NCBI GenBank assembly: GCA_963969495.1
Contig: OZ018323.1
Span: 74,186,920 to 74,250,919 of the forward strand
Source: Ceratothoa steindachneri
Taxonomy: Eukaryota > Arthropoda > Malacostraca > Isopoda > Cymothoidae
Length of the DNA: 64,000 nt
Direction of reading: 5' to 3'
The translations under genes and the position numbers were made by a program. Positions 23,607-36,559 of this stretch are shown piece after piece. A model generated the notes under the pieces. That model had not been told where the DNA came from, searched no databases, and worked only from the letters and a program-made list of their open reading frames with translations. Position 1 is the first letter of the stretch. Each line of letters opens with the position of its first letter.

Positions 23607-24769
23607 ACAAAGAAGTAAAACTAGGACGACCAACAGACAGATTAGACTTGCATGCGACCAATACATGCGTTGAAAAGGGAGTAATACAGAAAAGATTGTA
23701 AAGTAAGGGTACCGCCATAGTCCAAGGGTAAAACTTTTACTTAGCAATCTTATATGAACCTCCTAGTCGAATGTAAGGCTGTCATGCTTATTTTTAAAGA
23801 CTATAATCCTCCAGCCAAAATATACCAATAAATACTAGAAGAGGTTGTTTACGGATATATAAATTTCCCAGCCAGAAAGGTTTTAAAAAATAGACTGTGA
23901 AATGAAAACCATATAAATGGTTTATCACAGCAATATTTCTAAAAGCTTAACAAGGATTTTATAGGTTATGAGCCTTGAAATTTACATAGTGTGATAGTAT
24001 TCTTAAAAGTTGTATAACCTTTGTTAAGGTTTTTCAACAATATAAAGGGAGGGGGCGGATTGAATGATTGATTTTTAACATGCAAATCTTAAATAACTAG
24101 TTTACTATATATTATCATTTAAATCAACATATAGGGCCAAATATTTCAATAATTTGTCACTGAATACATAGAGCTTTTAATTTTCCTTCTCAATTGTTTA
24201 TCTTAATAGTCTGTGCTTCGAATCCAAAATAATTTTCAGTAAACCCCATATCAATTTCAAAATCTGAAATTCAAAATCTATTAAAACTCTGGATAAAAAT
24301 ATCAAATTAAACTAATTTTAAGCCCGAAAAATAGGCGAAATTTGATAGTAAGCTGTTATTTGCCATTCTGTTTTTTCCAATGCATTTGTATATCTAGACT
24401 TGCATATCTTGTATATCTAGATAAAAAAAACCTAGGATCCAATTTCGAAGAGGATAAAAAAGTAGACAAAGAAGAAGAAAAGTTAAAAGGAATCGAGGGT
24501 ATGGATAAATGATTTGTTTAATAACAATAATTTATGTAATTTTATATTTGGAATTATATTCTTAAACTTTTATTGTAAGTTGGATGTAATTTTATAGCAT
24601 AAGAAATTTTGTGATATCACAGTGTTAATCATTTGTTTACTTACTATTATGAAACTTTATTTTTAGTGAACCCTAAGTTATCAAATACATATATTTAAGT
24701 CATAAAATATATAGAGGAACCCTTTTCATATTTTAAAGAGTTCAATATGTTTACACCAGTATTATAACT
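23607..24769. other. Unassigned AT-rich stretch
   Basis: No gene or element recognised. Confidence 0.4.
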
Positions 24770-25575
24770 TTAGAGAAATGTCTTAAAATCTCTCCCATAA
24801 TCTTTTTTGCAATTTGTGACGCTACAGTGCAACTTAAGAAAAAAAATTTCATTATGGTGAAAATCAAGAGGATTTATATACACTACAGGCCAAAGATACG
24901 GGCTATCCCAATGTTTACAAAGAGTAACGCAAAGTAACGCATGAGAGGGAAAGGAAATAATAGCGTTAATATACATCAACTATAATGTAAAAATAAAGAA
25001 AATAACAAAGGATACCGGATTTTGCTTTGAGAATTGCAGAGTATAATACTTGCGTACTATATACAAAAGAAATCAAATATTATTGGAGTATTTCACACTA
25101 ACTCTAAAACAAGCCATTAATATGTGGCATTTGTTGATCGTTTAATCACTATGAGAAGAGCCCCAAACTGTCATATTACCCCAATCATCCATTAATGTAG
25201 TCACAATAGACTCAAGAGCCATTCGCTCACCATTTATCCACCTTAAAATCTATACGTTGCTACCGAAAATTTCAAATTTGGACAGCATCATAAGATCCTT
25301 TTTTCATTTAAAGATCAACCACTTTTAATGCTTTTTAGCTGAAACTAATTTAGTTGTTCTATTTCAATGTTTAGACAGAGGTTTCTTTCTTATTGCTCAT
25401 CCGTAAAGTTCACCTTCTCTGAACCATCATCTCGCCGTTGTGGCGGGACCATTTCTTCCGTTAGCGCTGTTTATTTGCTGAGCAATAACTTGAGAAGCAA
25501 GGTGGCGGTTTCAGATAGATGTCATTCTGATGACCATATCCCGGCCCTCTTGGAGTTTTCTGGTCTTTGACCGAC
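24770..25575 (-). pseudogene. Tc1-like transposase relic
   Basis: Minus-strand readings in shifting frames follow a Tc1-family transposase. The N-terminal DNA-binding part reads GRDMVIRMTSI, ASQVIAQQINSANG, TARxWFREGELYG and IRKKPL (25570-25370). Then comes KFEIFGSNV and GERMALESIVTTL with MTVWGSSHS (25172-25151), the place of the MVWGCF motif. A weak C-terminal reading extends to 24770. Catalytic residues cannot be placed with certainty and terminal repeats were not found. Confidence 0.5.
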
Positions 25576-26372
25576 CTCTCTGCTCTTTATCCTCTTGTAT
25601 ACCAGTCTCCTCAAACCTGTTGGTACTATTCATCAATTTAATGACCGGTAATTTAAGTTATTGGTATTTTTATATCAAATTTCTTCCTTGAACTAGCTTA
25701 TGATGCTTTGACGTTTTAAAATGGAGTATAGCACTCGAGAACCAGAATGGTAACAGATGAAAATAATTTTGGAACCAGTTAAAGATTATGGGCTTTAAAG
25801 AAACCTGATGATGCTAATTCAAAAATAGAAAAATAAATGTTATTATAACTTAGTTAAAAATGTATTAGAAAATTACCCATTTAGCATATTAACGATATAA
25901 TTCCAAATATTGGCTTCACTTACTGACTTAAGAGGTCAGGTCTTTAACGACCCCTTGATTTGCGTCTGCCTGCAATAGTAGACATCAAACAGAATTTGAG
26001 CGGGATATACATGGGCTCTTGCCAAAGACTTCCCAAGCGCATTGCTTTACTAAATTGACCTCGTTACCCATCTCCATGAAGAGAGGTGGAGTAGAAGAGA
26101 GAAGCTAGGTATAAGTCTGTTTATACTCGCCCTTCCTCTCTCATCTACCTGCTGCCATAGATGAGTTTCTCTCACTTGGTTTAGCCCACCTGCTGAAGTT
26201 GTTATCTGGGTGTAGAGCTTGGAGCCAGGACATCCAGAATTTTGAAATCACAGTTATCCTTCTCTTAGATTGACTCCCTATCATGGCTACGAGCTCCACC
26301 AACCCGTCCTCACCTTGATGCCCAGTCAAGGAGGTGACCTCCCTAGCAAATAGTGTCAGCTATTTAATAAAA
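25576..26372. other. Unassigned stretch beside a tRNA-like sequence
   Basis: No gene recognised. The part from ~25920 to 26372 has a different base composition from its surroundings and may be the body of a short interspersed element whose tRNA-like head is at 26380-26455. Confidence 0.3.
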
Positions 26373-26379
26373 AAAAGAA

Positions 26380-26455
26380 TCGGGACGGAGATTCGAACTT
26401 CCAACTTAACGACTTGCGGACAAGCGCGCGAACCAATATACTAGCTTGGAGGATA
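26380..26455 (-). tRNA. tRNA-like sequence or SINE head (probable pseudogene)
   Basis: On the minus strand TAGTATATTGGTTCGCGCG resembles an internal promoter A box region and AAGTTCGAATCTCC a B box, spaced as in tRNA genes. A T-rich run (TTCTTTTTTTT) follows directly and could act as a Pol III terminator. The T and anticodon stems do not fold well by eye, so a tRNA pseudogene or tRNA-derived SINE head is more likely than an active tRNA. Confidence 0.45.
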
Positions 26456-26833
26456 TTATAAGATATGCATTTCAGCAATTCATTTTCTGTGATTAAATGA
26501 CAGATCAGGTTGTAATTAAACATTCGCTTTTTTGTCAAATTATAACTTTATTCTTTAAAATTTTCATAATGTATTAATTGTAATAATTCTTCAGTCAAAC
26601 TTCAAAAAACAAACGCCGTATTTATAGTGTTAGAAAAGTACTAATGGTCATTTTAGGCATTCCAGTGGTCATATATGGTTTCGGTTTGGCGGGAAAAGTA
26701 CATATTTTTAACATACTACACTTGATGAGGAGAAAAATGTCATTTTGAATATGTCAGATTTGCGTTCTCTTAATGTGCAAATAAATCAGTATTTTCACAC
26801 ACAGGCATCGTTTAATTTGCAAGAAAATTCACA
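26456..26833. other. Unassigned stretch
   Basis: AT-rich, between the tRNA-like sequence and the mariner element; nothing recognised. Confidence 0.4.
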
Positions 26834-26835
26834 TA

Positions 26836-28048
26836 CGAGGAGCGGTTAATAAGTTTTGCAATTCGGATATAAGGAAACGAGATATGAAGAAAAGTGTTTT
26901 AGTATTTTTCAATATAACTTCCTTCAACTTCACTCCACTTGCGCCACTTGTCCCTGAGGCTTCGAATTCCCGACAACCGGATATCTCTTGACTGCTGTTC
27001 AAATACTCCCGGACGGCAAGCTGGACATCTTTATCGTCCCCAAACCGGCGTCCACGGAGTGCAGCCTTGAGCTGGCGAAATAAAAAGTAGTCGCTAGGGG
27101 CCAGATCTGGACTGGAGGGGGGATGGTTGAGCTCCTCGAATCCGCACTCGCGCAGATGAGCTTGTGTAACTCTGGCCTTGTGGACAGAGGCATTGTCGTG
27201 GAGGAGCAGGACACCGCGTGTCAACTTCCCGCGCCGCTACTGACAGATGCACTTCTTCAACCCAGCCAGTTCCTCGGCGTAATATTGGCCTGTGATGGTT
27301 CTTCCACAAGGCAAATCGTCCACCATCAACACTCTCTGATAATCCATGATCTTCCCGGCTGAGGGCTAGGTCTAGAACTTGATGGGGGTCACAGGGCCCC
27401 TGTGCTTCCAGGCCATGCTTTCGAGCTTGGTCTCGGAATCCCAGTAAAGGAAACACGGTTAATCACCTGTCACTATGCGTGACTTGAATCCCGCCGGGTT
27501 TCGGTTGTACAGGAGCAGCAGCTTCTCCGAACTTTGACGAATTTGAAGTCGATCATGTGAGTTTTCTAGGGACCCAATGGGCAGAGACCTTAGTCATGGC
27601 CAATTATCGTGGATGATGTTGATAACACTTCCAGGGGATATTCCAATTTCACGTTCAATTTCTTCAACCTTCACCCTTCGATTTTCGAGCATCATCCTCT
27701 CCACACGGGTCACATTGTCCTCCTTGGTCATGTCTGACGGGCGTCTTGGAGGGCTACATCTTCAAGGGATTTACCACTATGGCGGAACTACCTATTTCAG
27801 TGAGCAATGGTTGCATAGGATGGGGCGGTGTCGGTGTACACTGCAACCATGAGTTCATGGATCTCTTTTGCATTCTTGCCTTCCTTGGTCAAAAATTTGA
27901 TCACTGACGATCTGCGATCAGCTACGAGGCAGGAGCGTGCGGCTGCAGGTCATGACTTGTCACAACCTGTCCTAACACCCTCACAAACAGCCATCCCCCT
28001 TCCTCTGTTTTGCCCTACCGATTCGCAAAACTTATTGACCGCCCCTCG
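26836..28048 (-). mobile_element. Mariner-1: near full-length mariner transposon
   Basis: 1213 bp between TA dinucleotides (26834-26835 and 28049-28050), as expected for mariner insertion. The terminal inverted repeats begin CGAGGAGCGGTTAATAAG on the left and CGAGGGGCGGTCAATAAG on the right (reverse complement). A degenerate transposase lies between them on the minus strand. The copy at 45614-46553 is closely related but internally deleted. Confidence 0.9.
26910..27925 (-). pseudogene. Mariner-1 transposase
   Basis: Degenerate DD34D transposase that would cut and paste the element. The N-terminal helix-turn-helix part reads FLTKEGKNAKEIHELMVAVY near 27890-27830. The first catalytic Asp lies in LMVDDLPCGRTITG near 27335-27290. 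The second is in LLHDNASVHKA (27204-27178 on the plus strand) and the third in SPDLAPSDYFLF (about 27116-27081), with the 34-residue spacing typical of mariners. The C-terminus is disrupted by a frameshift near 26990. The initiating Met has been lost, and at least three frames are needed to read it. Confidence 0.85.
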
Positions 28049-30959
28049 TATTACATAGTTTGAAACATATAGAGATAAACAAGAAAATATTAAATTGTAT
28101 CCATTTAATTTTATGAATTTTTACGAAATAAGTACATATCATTAATGTATTCATACCCTTCCGTTCTTCTCTTCGTCTTCTTTGTGATACCGATACTTCT
28201 TTTTAGCGAGCTGATGCCCATCATTACCATGCACAACTTTTATAATTACCAAATTTATACTCCTTAATTTGTTTTCGAGGATTTTGGGTTTTATATTTAC
28301 TTTCATCATTTAAAACTAGTTTCCTAATATTACCATTGCTCTAAATTTTTGATTCTAAGCCCGAACATAAAGACTAACATTCAATTCGAAATTTTTCAGA
28401 TATTATTTCTCGGGTCTTTTTTGGATTTGCAGGAATTCTTTGCAGATCGTGTGACATCGAGTTTCTTTTCATGCTTTCAAATTATCAAAGAATTTAATAA
28501 TAAAATCTTTTACATAATTTCTGTCGATCATAAAGGCTATAAACTCTCGAGATATTGAAACACATTTGGCACAAATTTCCGACTAATAACGGTAAGCTTT
28601 TTGAACTCTAGAATAGGCATCCATTCGACTTTGCCCTGTCTAAAAATCCAGACAAAATCAAATACAGATGCATATTGCTTAAAATTTTTATATCTGGCGC
28701 AAAATATCTTTACTTGTTGATTATTATTTGTGTGGTTTTGGCAGAATTAGTAGCGTTACGCACTTTCCCTATCAAATAATATCATATATTATGATATAAT
28801 GCCATATAATATCATATAATTACAAATAATATAATGTATCTTAAATCCTATAATATACCTACAAAAAGTGAACGTTTCACCGCGCACACCGCTTGGAAAA
28901 TATCGATCAGCACATAGATTCAGATAAACGGCAAATTATTTTTTCATGATAGCTAGTGAAAATAATTAACGCTGTTAAAAACACAATACACCTCCCGCAT
29001 TCAAATATTACGAGGAGCATGGTGCATGCAATAAGCTCCGCGCTATCGTATTTTTAAATATATGGACTCATGTTAGGTGAAAAAGTATGAGTCCGAGTAA
29101 ATAATGCGCTTTTATTAATTTTCAAACCTATTTTAAATAAATGAAAATTAGTAAATTTGATTTAAGGGCAAAATAAATTAATACACGAAGATTCAATTGT
29201 TTTGAAAACAGAAATGAGGACTAAATTACAATGGCTACTTTTCAGTTGAACACTAAATCAAGTCTTTTCAAAAGACAAAGCAGGATGAAGAATGTGAAAA
29301 GAATAGTGAGAAATGAGTTAAAAATGATGGAGTATGAGAAAAAGAAGGGTAGGAAGTGAGCAAGGAAGTTATAATCCAGATGTTTTATAAATCATTACAT
29401 AATGCTTTAGTTAATCCGAATGTTGGGTTAAAGAGGATTATAAAAAGTGAATCTCAGATTGTCGCCGGTTCATAACTCCGTATTAAACTAAATATATGGA
29501 TTTTGGCATAAATACGTGACGGAATAATATGGAATAGTGAAAATGAAAAACAAAAATGGTTTAACATTATTAGTATTAACCCTGCCTAGGCCAAAGTGGT
29601 CCTTGAGTACTTGGTATTTTTTTGAAATGAATCATTATCTTTATATTTTCAAAGCCGTTATATCTCCTGGCATATATTGTCAATTGTATATGTATACTCA
29701 TGTAAGATTTGAAAATAAATCTGGGGTCGATTGAGTGAGAGAGCTTATACATAAGTTGCTATTGAGGTCCAAGTGCAGTATACTAGACTTTCGTGACACT
29801 AGTTTTTTTTTGTATTTTTCAGTATTCTAAAAAAAATATACCTTTTTCTTTTAGATGCCATTGCCACACAATCACTTTTTTAGTAAAATGCCAATAAAAG
29901 AGATAAAACTGATGATTATATTTAGTAGCAGATAACGAATGTTTGACACTAAAGTAACTTACGCTGGCGATGATGATATAATTGAATTATCTTGCAGTAA
30001 AATCAGGGAAATAAATATTAATGATAATGATAGTAATCAATTACAGCATTGTGGTAGGAAAAAAGAAAGGAATTGCGTTGTGCGCTGAGCCCTCCAGAAG
30101 CAAAAGAAATATTAGACAGAAGTTTCATCGAAAAAGTATAGGAGATTATAAAGTTTACCAGCAGATACTGTTTACGTTGCATTCAGTTTCTTCCTCATAG
30201 ATTAACTTTCAATTTTATTATGAAAGTTTGATCATAAGACCTGTTTAATTTATTTCGTCTAAGAAAATTCCATAAGCATAAATATTTTTAGCTTTCAAGA
30301 AATGGACGCCGAAAGTTGTGGATATTTTGTGTAAGTATAAGAGAGAAAGTACTAGTTATCCTCTGCTGTCGTCCTTTAGTATAGTATATATTATACCTTG
30401 TTCATTGTGATTGCCTTTTCTTCTAATTCCAAAATGAACAAATAAATATATTTTTACTTAGCACTTGATCATTTTCCTCCTTTTTTTTGGGACAGTTATC
30501 ACCAGTTTACTATAAACCTTCCTTCCTGCTTGCTCTATCGAGATGACTTTGTTGTTTTCTTGCTCAACCTATTTTCCCAAACCCTTACTGGAGTAGCCTT
30601 ACTTTTTTTCTATGTCCCTGCCTATTCCAGCTGACCCAGATTCAAGTTTCAGGGTGGTAGTCTCGACGAGCTCTGTTGATGGGACGGAATGCAAGTAGAG
30701 ATCCAGCATTCCGTGTGTCTTTAAATTTTGTTATAATTTTAAAATTGTCTGACATTTGCTAATGAATTTTAGGCTGTCTGATTTTGTATTTATATCTTGT
30801 ATGAACGAAAGTAATGACTATATTTTTAAATAAAACTTTAGGATAGTATTTTTTAAAGACTTATTATTGTTTTAGAATGCTATAGTGGGTAATGTATTCC
30901 CTATTCTTTTAGATTCTAAAAATATTGTTGATAATCTTCCTCGGTATTCTCCATTATGT
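28049..30959. other. Unassigned AT-rich stretch
   Basis: No gene, transposase or RNA recognised on either strand. An AT-rich patch at 28778-28850 repeats atatcatat/ataatatcat motifs. Confidence 0.4.
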
Positions 30960-31224
30960 TCGTCTCGTTCAATATAAAAATCACATTAGACATGATTTAC
31001 TATATGAGTTTCATAAAGGAGGCAATGCAACTACAGTATAAAAATCTATTGGATGCACTTCTGCCTATGATGAAGTAAATGAATTAGGTACAGGAGGTGG
31101 ATTTCCCTTCAGTAAAGTCGTCCGTCTTGATTCCGAATAGTTGAAATCTGTTGTCACATCAAATCGTGCTTCAAATTCTAAGCAACTCGCAGAACTATAT
31201 AACTCAATCTATATTAAGAAAATT

Positions 31225-31290
<66 letters not shown>

Positions 31291-32420
31291 AATATATAAT
31301 ATATATATATGTATAGGAAGTAAATTAAAGAAATATAGGTAAAGTAAATAGGAATTTTTATGTTTAAATTAACGGAGATAATTTTGCAGGTTATTGAATT
31401 ATGAAGCAGTGGGGGTTATTAAAGGGCTCTATATGAGAATATAAATTAGTCCTCCAATGCCGTAACTACAAGAAGGACTATTTGACCAACCATTTATGGC
31501 CTATTTACAAGATAAAGGCAACAAACTTAAGTCCTGGAGAAAATATTATACGACTCAAAAGGAAGCCTTTTCCAAGGTTCTTCCTAAGCTTAAACTAATT
31601 ACAATATTTATGTTACCCTTTAAAAGTATTTTAAGTTAGGCTAAATATCTTAGTTTATCAATTATGATAACTGAATCTTTTTTATTATATTAATTTTGAA
31701 GAAATCTTTTTTTTAGAAAAATCTTATAAATATACAAGTATGTTACAAGTACATATGTTATGGTTGAAGAAGAGACTTTGTTGTTTTAATACAATATAGG
31801 CCGCCTCCGCGCTAGGAGTTTAGTGTTTGGTATTTGTATTTATACCAATACCATAGGTTTAGCCAATTAAATTATTGACATATATTGGTTTAAATTTAGA
31901 ATTATATTTTTTTAAATAACCTATACGACTATCTTACCTTAACCAAAGAGGATTAGATCGGTTTCAGTGATGGCAAAATGTGCCCAAACAAACATTCTAA
32001 TAGCCTGCTGCTTTCTGAGAGTCAATGTTTTCAGGACACTTTCAAGCACCATCTTTGGGCAGACATATTACTGCTAATGAGAATTGGATCCTTTTTCTTA
32101 GCAATCGTAAGCTTGACTTTATCGAATTGAAGTAATTGCCTATTACAAACTGGTAGACAATAAAAAAATGTTAATCTGTACTCTAATCAAGTTCATCGTT
32201 CGAAAGACACCTTAGTCAAAGCTGACACTCTTAACTCAACAGAAGGTGCCTCATGCTCTAATATGATAATGCCCGTCCTCACACATTTCGAATGACCAAA
32301 GATATCTTGAAGGAGGTCGGCGGGGAAATTTGCTTCATCCCATATATGTATTCCCCTGTGCTTGATGCTTCTCATTATTATTTGTTTAAGGGATTACGGA
32401 ATAATTTGGTAGACGTTATA
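30960..32420 (+). pseudogene. Old mariner transposase relic, split by a microsatellite
   Basis: The N-terminal part reads LLYEFHKGGNATTV...SIGCTSAYDEVNE near 30990-31085, resembling the mariner (SETMAR-type) N-terminal domain, and continues SKQLAELYNSIY to about 31210. After an (AT)n tract and ~600 unreadable bases, the catalytic part appears: ITANENWILF near 32065, DNARPHTFRMTKDILKEVGG from 32267, then PYMYSPVLDASHYYLF to ~32380. The HDNARPHTA...SPDLAPSDYHLF pattern of mariners is recognisable, although the third catalytic Asp region is partly altered. It is not the same family as mariner-1. No terminal repeats found. Confidence 0.6.
31228..31313. repeat. (AT)n microsatellite
   Basis: About 85 bases of alternating A and T with small interruptions near the right end. 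Confidence 0.95.
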
Positions 32421-32849
32421 TAAATATCAAGAGAAGAGGTTTAAAAGGAGTTAGATTCATATTTTTCAAAAAGCTTTATTATTTTACAGCGTAGCGTTTA
32501 TAGGATTGTTGACAGATGTAATATGGTTTTAAAATGCAACGAAGGATTTGTGTATGATTAAATATTTCCATACTCATAAGTGCTTTATTTTTAATATATA
32601 ATCAAAAATCGGACCTTACTATCGTTCCAACCTGATATTTGAACGAGATCTATATAAGATAGGTTAGGGGCGCAATTTGATGGTGATTAGTTTTAAATGA
32701 TAACTGACCCGGGACTTGGAAAAGTCCTGTTACACTGCTTAAGACGTTTTCTAAAAAACTCGAAATCATAGTTTTGATGTAGTAAGAGTCATATTTTTAG
32801 CTTTATCATATGAATATCTGTTGAGGACGAAGTTCTTCCTTATATTGGC
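32421..32849. other. Unassigned stretch
   Basis: AT-rich; nothing recognised between two transposase relics. Confidence 0.4.
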
Positions 32850-33349
32850 CTATATGCATTTATAAGGGGGATATCAGCTCGTCGACCTTGCTCTTACGGG
32901 CCTAACATGAATTGCTCTTGATCTTCACCAAGACACTGTAGCCAAGGGGATGGAGATCAGGTGATTGCAGCGTCCGAAATTCTCTCCACCAGAATTTCAT
33001 GTCCCAGTCCGAGCACTATTGAACGGTGTTGGCCGTGTGGGCCGGAACATTGTCTAGCTGAATGACGTAGGCCGCCTTGGTCCTGATCTTTCTTACCCAA
33101 ATCTTGACTTTATAGGAAAAAACCACTGTAATTTGCCGCCGTGAGCCTGTAACCGGCTTTAAATCACATAGGTGGCAGCTTCTCAACATTTGAAACGACA
33201 GCGCCGAAGCTTAAAAGGCACTCTCTGTGATGTTGATGACCGGATCGACCGTAAAGGCTTTTCAGCAGAAAAAATGAGATCGATTGCATTGACGCTTCAA
33301 TTTCTTGAAACGACAACCACGGATATTCAGAAGTTGTTCTCTGGTTCAA
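32850..33349 (-). pseudogene. MaT-like (IS630-Tc1-mariner) transposase fragment
   Basis: Minus-strand readings: FGAVVSNVEKLPPM then FKAGYRLTAANYSG (33210-33120), IWVRKIRTKAAYVIQLDNVP with PAHTANTVQ (33115-33019), and SPDLHPLGYSVLVKIKSN with KSKVDELI (32965-32890). This matches MaT-type transposases (QQDxAPAHTANTVQ...SPDLNPLDYSVW). The Asp of LDN and of SPDL are two catalytic positions; the Asp of PLDYSVW reads Gly here. The N-terminal half is missing, possibly cut off by the element starting near 33350. Confidence 0.65.
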
Positions 33350-35620
33350 GTTCTTGCTGGATGAAATTAAAACAAATCATAAGAGATTCGCAAAAAGAGA
33401 GAGACAAACGATGGAAGCCGCGCATATCATCTCCGACAGGTCAACCAATCACTGCGACGGGTTGTTCATGCTGGCCAATGGTGCTGCTAGGGTTATAAGA
33501 AACGAAGCAGAATGGGCGACGTCAACAAGTCCAAGCAAGCAACTCAAAGATGCCGACCGAGGACGAGCAGCCGTGACCTGAGATGACAGCTGCCGCATAT
33601 ATAGTGGCGCTCTGTTTTCATCTGTATTTCTGTTCTGAAGAAGCTGAAATGCCAAACGTCAATAAAGAACTCCAGAGTAATCATTTTTACTGGTCTAACC
33701 ATGCCAAACTGTTCCATTTGGTTAAAAAACACCATGTGCAAAATTATTTTGAGATATATAGATATTTCGAGGTTGCTCAATGGATCCGAATTTCCTCTCA
33801 AATGTGGTATATCATATAAATACAGATTCAGCGCGGGCGGCCGTATAGTGTGCATAAAGGCACCTCCGGTCAGTTTCGGCTGGCCTAAACTATTGTGATA
33901 CAACATGAACCCCTCAACAGTGCTGTCAGGTCTGTAGATATATCTGTATATCTGTTTGAGAAGTGTACATGTATCAAGAAGAACACAGGAAAGCAAACTG
34001 CAAATCAAAAAGGTAAAGAAGCAGCTTTAAAACGCATGTTTCAAGATTTATTTGATATTGCCCACGCCAATGCGCTGGAGATAATTTAAATCGAGAAAGT
34101 CGGGCAATTTCTGATTCCTCAGCGCAAAAATCGACGTCGTGGAGCAATGGTATCTATAGATGTAAGCTTGGAGTAGAAAGAATACAAAGAAAAAAAAGGA
34201 GAAGAGCAATTAGCAAGCGCCGGGAAACAGCTACACAAGATGTCCACTTTCTGGGGTCTCTCCCAGTGGTAGAAAGCAGCACAAGTCACAGTACTACTGA
34301 AAAGGATGAAGAGATGTAGCAGGCCCAAGTACCAGCTGCAGGACACCAACACCTTTGAAACCAGGGCGCCAACAATTGCTGTAACCAGACCCTGTGGCAA
34401 ACTTTGCACTAAAATAAAGTGTCAGACAGATCTGTTGTGATGTTAGTTAGTTAAACTGTTTTCATTTTGGGACAAGAAATCCGGCCACTAGTCATGTTCT
34501 GAAAGACGAATTTAGAAAAAGAAAAAGGTCCAATGCATGTGCTTTGACACAACCAGCTCTAATACTGGTCAGTACAAAGGCACCTGCATTCTTTTGGAAC
34601 AGCTTCTTGGTCGTGAACTTCTGCACATTGGTTGTGGCCATCATGTCTTGGAGCTGAATGCTGTGCAGAGATTTTGAAGCCATAGTGACTTCAACGGCAC
34701 CTGATGTTCTCTTGTTCAATCACTTTATAACTAGATGGTATACACAATACTACCTATGAAGACTCGTCAACTGATGATTACCCAGCCAATGCTGTTGCTG
34801 ACTTAAAAGATGAGATGGTGCAAATCTGCGAGAGGCTCGTAAAAGTCACTCAACCTAAGGATGTTTCATGGACCTGCCTATTATCTTCCTTAAAGCTATT
34901 TCTCGTTGAGGCATCCACTTTGAAGCTCAAGAGAAATGCACCAAGCCCGATGGATGGCTAAAGTGATCTACATCTACAAAGCCCTGAAGGTTCGCTTGTA
35001 GTTCAAGCTAACAGTACGCGAGCATAAAGGATTCCGGTTAGTCTTCAACTTTTTTTACGTATATACGTTGAAGCGTGGGCAACAGCCAGCATTGCTGTGA
35101 ATGACCTGAGGTTTCTGAAGCACTGCCAAATGTATCACACGATTAAAACCGACATTCCCAACACTACAGTGAAGAAGATGGCAGGCCAAATATGGTACCT
35201 TTCTGAGTAGTTGGTCGCTTAAGCATTGCTTGATGGTGATTTGGACAATAGCACTAAAGACCAGATAGTTATAGCTAAGAAAGGAAAAGAAGGGTAGGAA
35301 AAGCTGCTGAAGCGTGAGACTATCGACGTGAAAGGAATTCAAGAAAAAACTTTAGTCCACTTTACGACCAATAAATCCAGACTTCTTTTCAAGAAATTGC
35401 GTCTTCTAGGTGATTTGCTCTAATATCCAGCAGCTAACTGGAAGAATGAGCCTAGCTTAAGTGCGGCCAAAAAGTTCCAAGAGCACATAGGCTGTGACTA
35501 ACGATCACAGGAAACGTACTGTTCGTTGTTTGGTCGAGGATTTCTCTGGCCGTCTTAAAAAGTATAAAGAATAATTACAGTTTGTTCTGAGTTTTGTTAA
35601 AGTTCCCTGACACTTACAAT
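33350..35620 (+). pseudogene. Relic of an uncharacterised transposase-like protein with FDTTSSNTG motif
   Basis: Stops and frameshifts are frequent but blocks are readable in order: LDEIKTNHKRFAKRERQTME (33357 on); ALKRMFQDLFDIAHANALEI (34023 on) then FLIPQRKNRRRGAMVSIDVS near 34100-34170; CFDTTSSNTGQYKGTCILLE with FDTTSSNTG at 34543-34569; LLHIGCGHHVLEL with HH at 34639-34644; KSRLLFKKLRLLGDLL near 35370; VTND followed by RTVRCLVEDFSGRLKKYKE near 35495-35570. From memory, similar proteins with FDTT...NTG, a HH pair and a ...NDxAER... end occur in repeat copies in arthropod and cnidarian genomes, usually without a named function. I do not assign a superfamily. The segment 33580-33890 does not fit and may be an insertion. 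Confidence 0.5.
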
Positions 35621-35934
35621 TACACCTTAGTGGGAAACAATGTATGATATTGGTCATTACGAACCCCCTGCCAATGAGCAGCTAATACCCACTGTAGAAG
35701 ATGCCACGGCGGGTGGGGACACGAGCTTGTGAATGTTTGGAAGAAACCAATCTAGTGAAATAATTGTGTTATATATGTTATATCTATATCATCTGAGGGA
35801 ATATTGGATCCATTGAGCCACCTTTAAATATGAATACATATCAATAAAACATTGCGCTGGATTTTTTTCAACCAATAGGAACACTTTGGCGTGATCAGAC
35901 CAGTGTAAATGATTTTTTTTTAAATAAGGACCAC

Positions 35935-36003
<69 letters not shown>

Positions 36004-36559
36004 AAGAAGGAGCAAATGCAAGTTCTTCGGGTGATAACAACCACCACAGGGCTTTCGCCATATTTATTTTCTGCCTTTCAAAACAATTTTGAGGACAGAA
36101 ATAAAGGTGCAGAAACCTTGCATTGCAGACTATATAACAATATAGTACAAGAAAGAGAAATTGGACGCAAATGAGCAATGAGACAAGAAACAGGAGTTTT
36201 TCATAGGTAAAAGAAAGGGACATTAGAAGAAGACCAGAATCAAAGATAGCAGAGGGCGGCATAATAAAGGCAATCCTTTACCGAGAAGACAGAGATAACG
36301 CCAGGGGTAAAAATTTGAAATATGGTGATTCTTTAGAACAGAGATATTGTAAAAAATACGCTAGATCACAAAAATAACGCCAAATTTTGTGTGACCTACC
36401 AATTTCTTGTAAATGATGTCATAATAACTTTCACGCGCTGAAAGTTATTATGAACCACCCATCGTCTAATTATATTTTTAGTTCATTTTACCTGTTATAC
36501 ACACACACACAGAGTCAAAGAGTGAATGCACTGAAAGGTACAAAATAAGCGTAATAAGA
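35621..36559. other. Unassigned stretch with microsatellite
   Basis: No gene recognised; contains (AT)n at 35939-36001 and a short (AC)n at 36499-36510. Confidence 0.4.
35939..36001. repeat. (AT)n microsatellite
   Basis: Perfect alternating AT for about 62 bases. Confidence 0.95.

Noticed and set aside
30300..30345. Short ATG reading ending at a perfect splice-donor-like gtaagtat
   Set aside because: Only about ten codons and no partner exon; such donors occur by chance.
33544..34008. 154-codon minus-strand frame
   Set aside because: It lies opposite the plus-strand transposase-like relic and has no recognisable motif.
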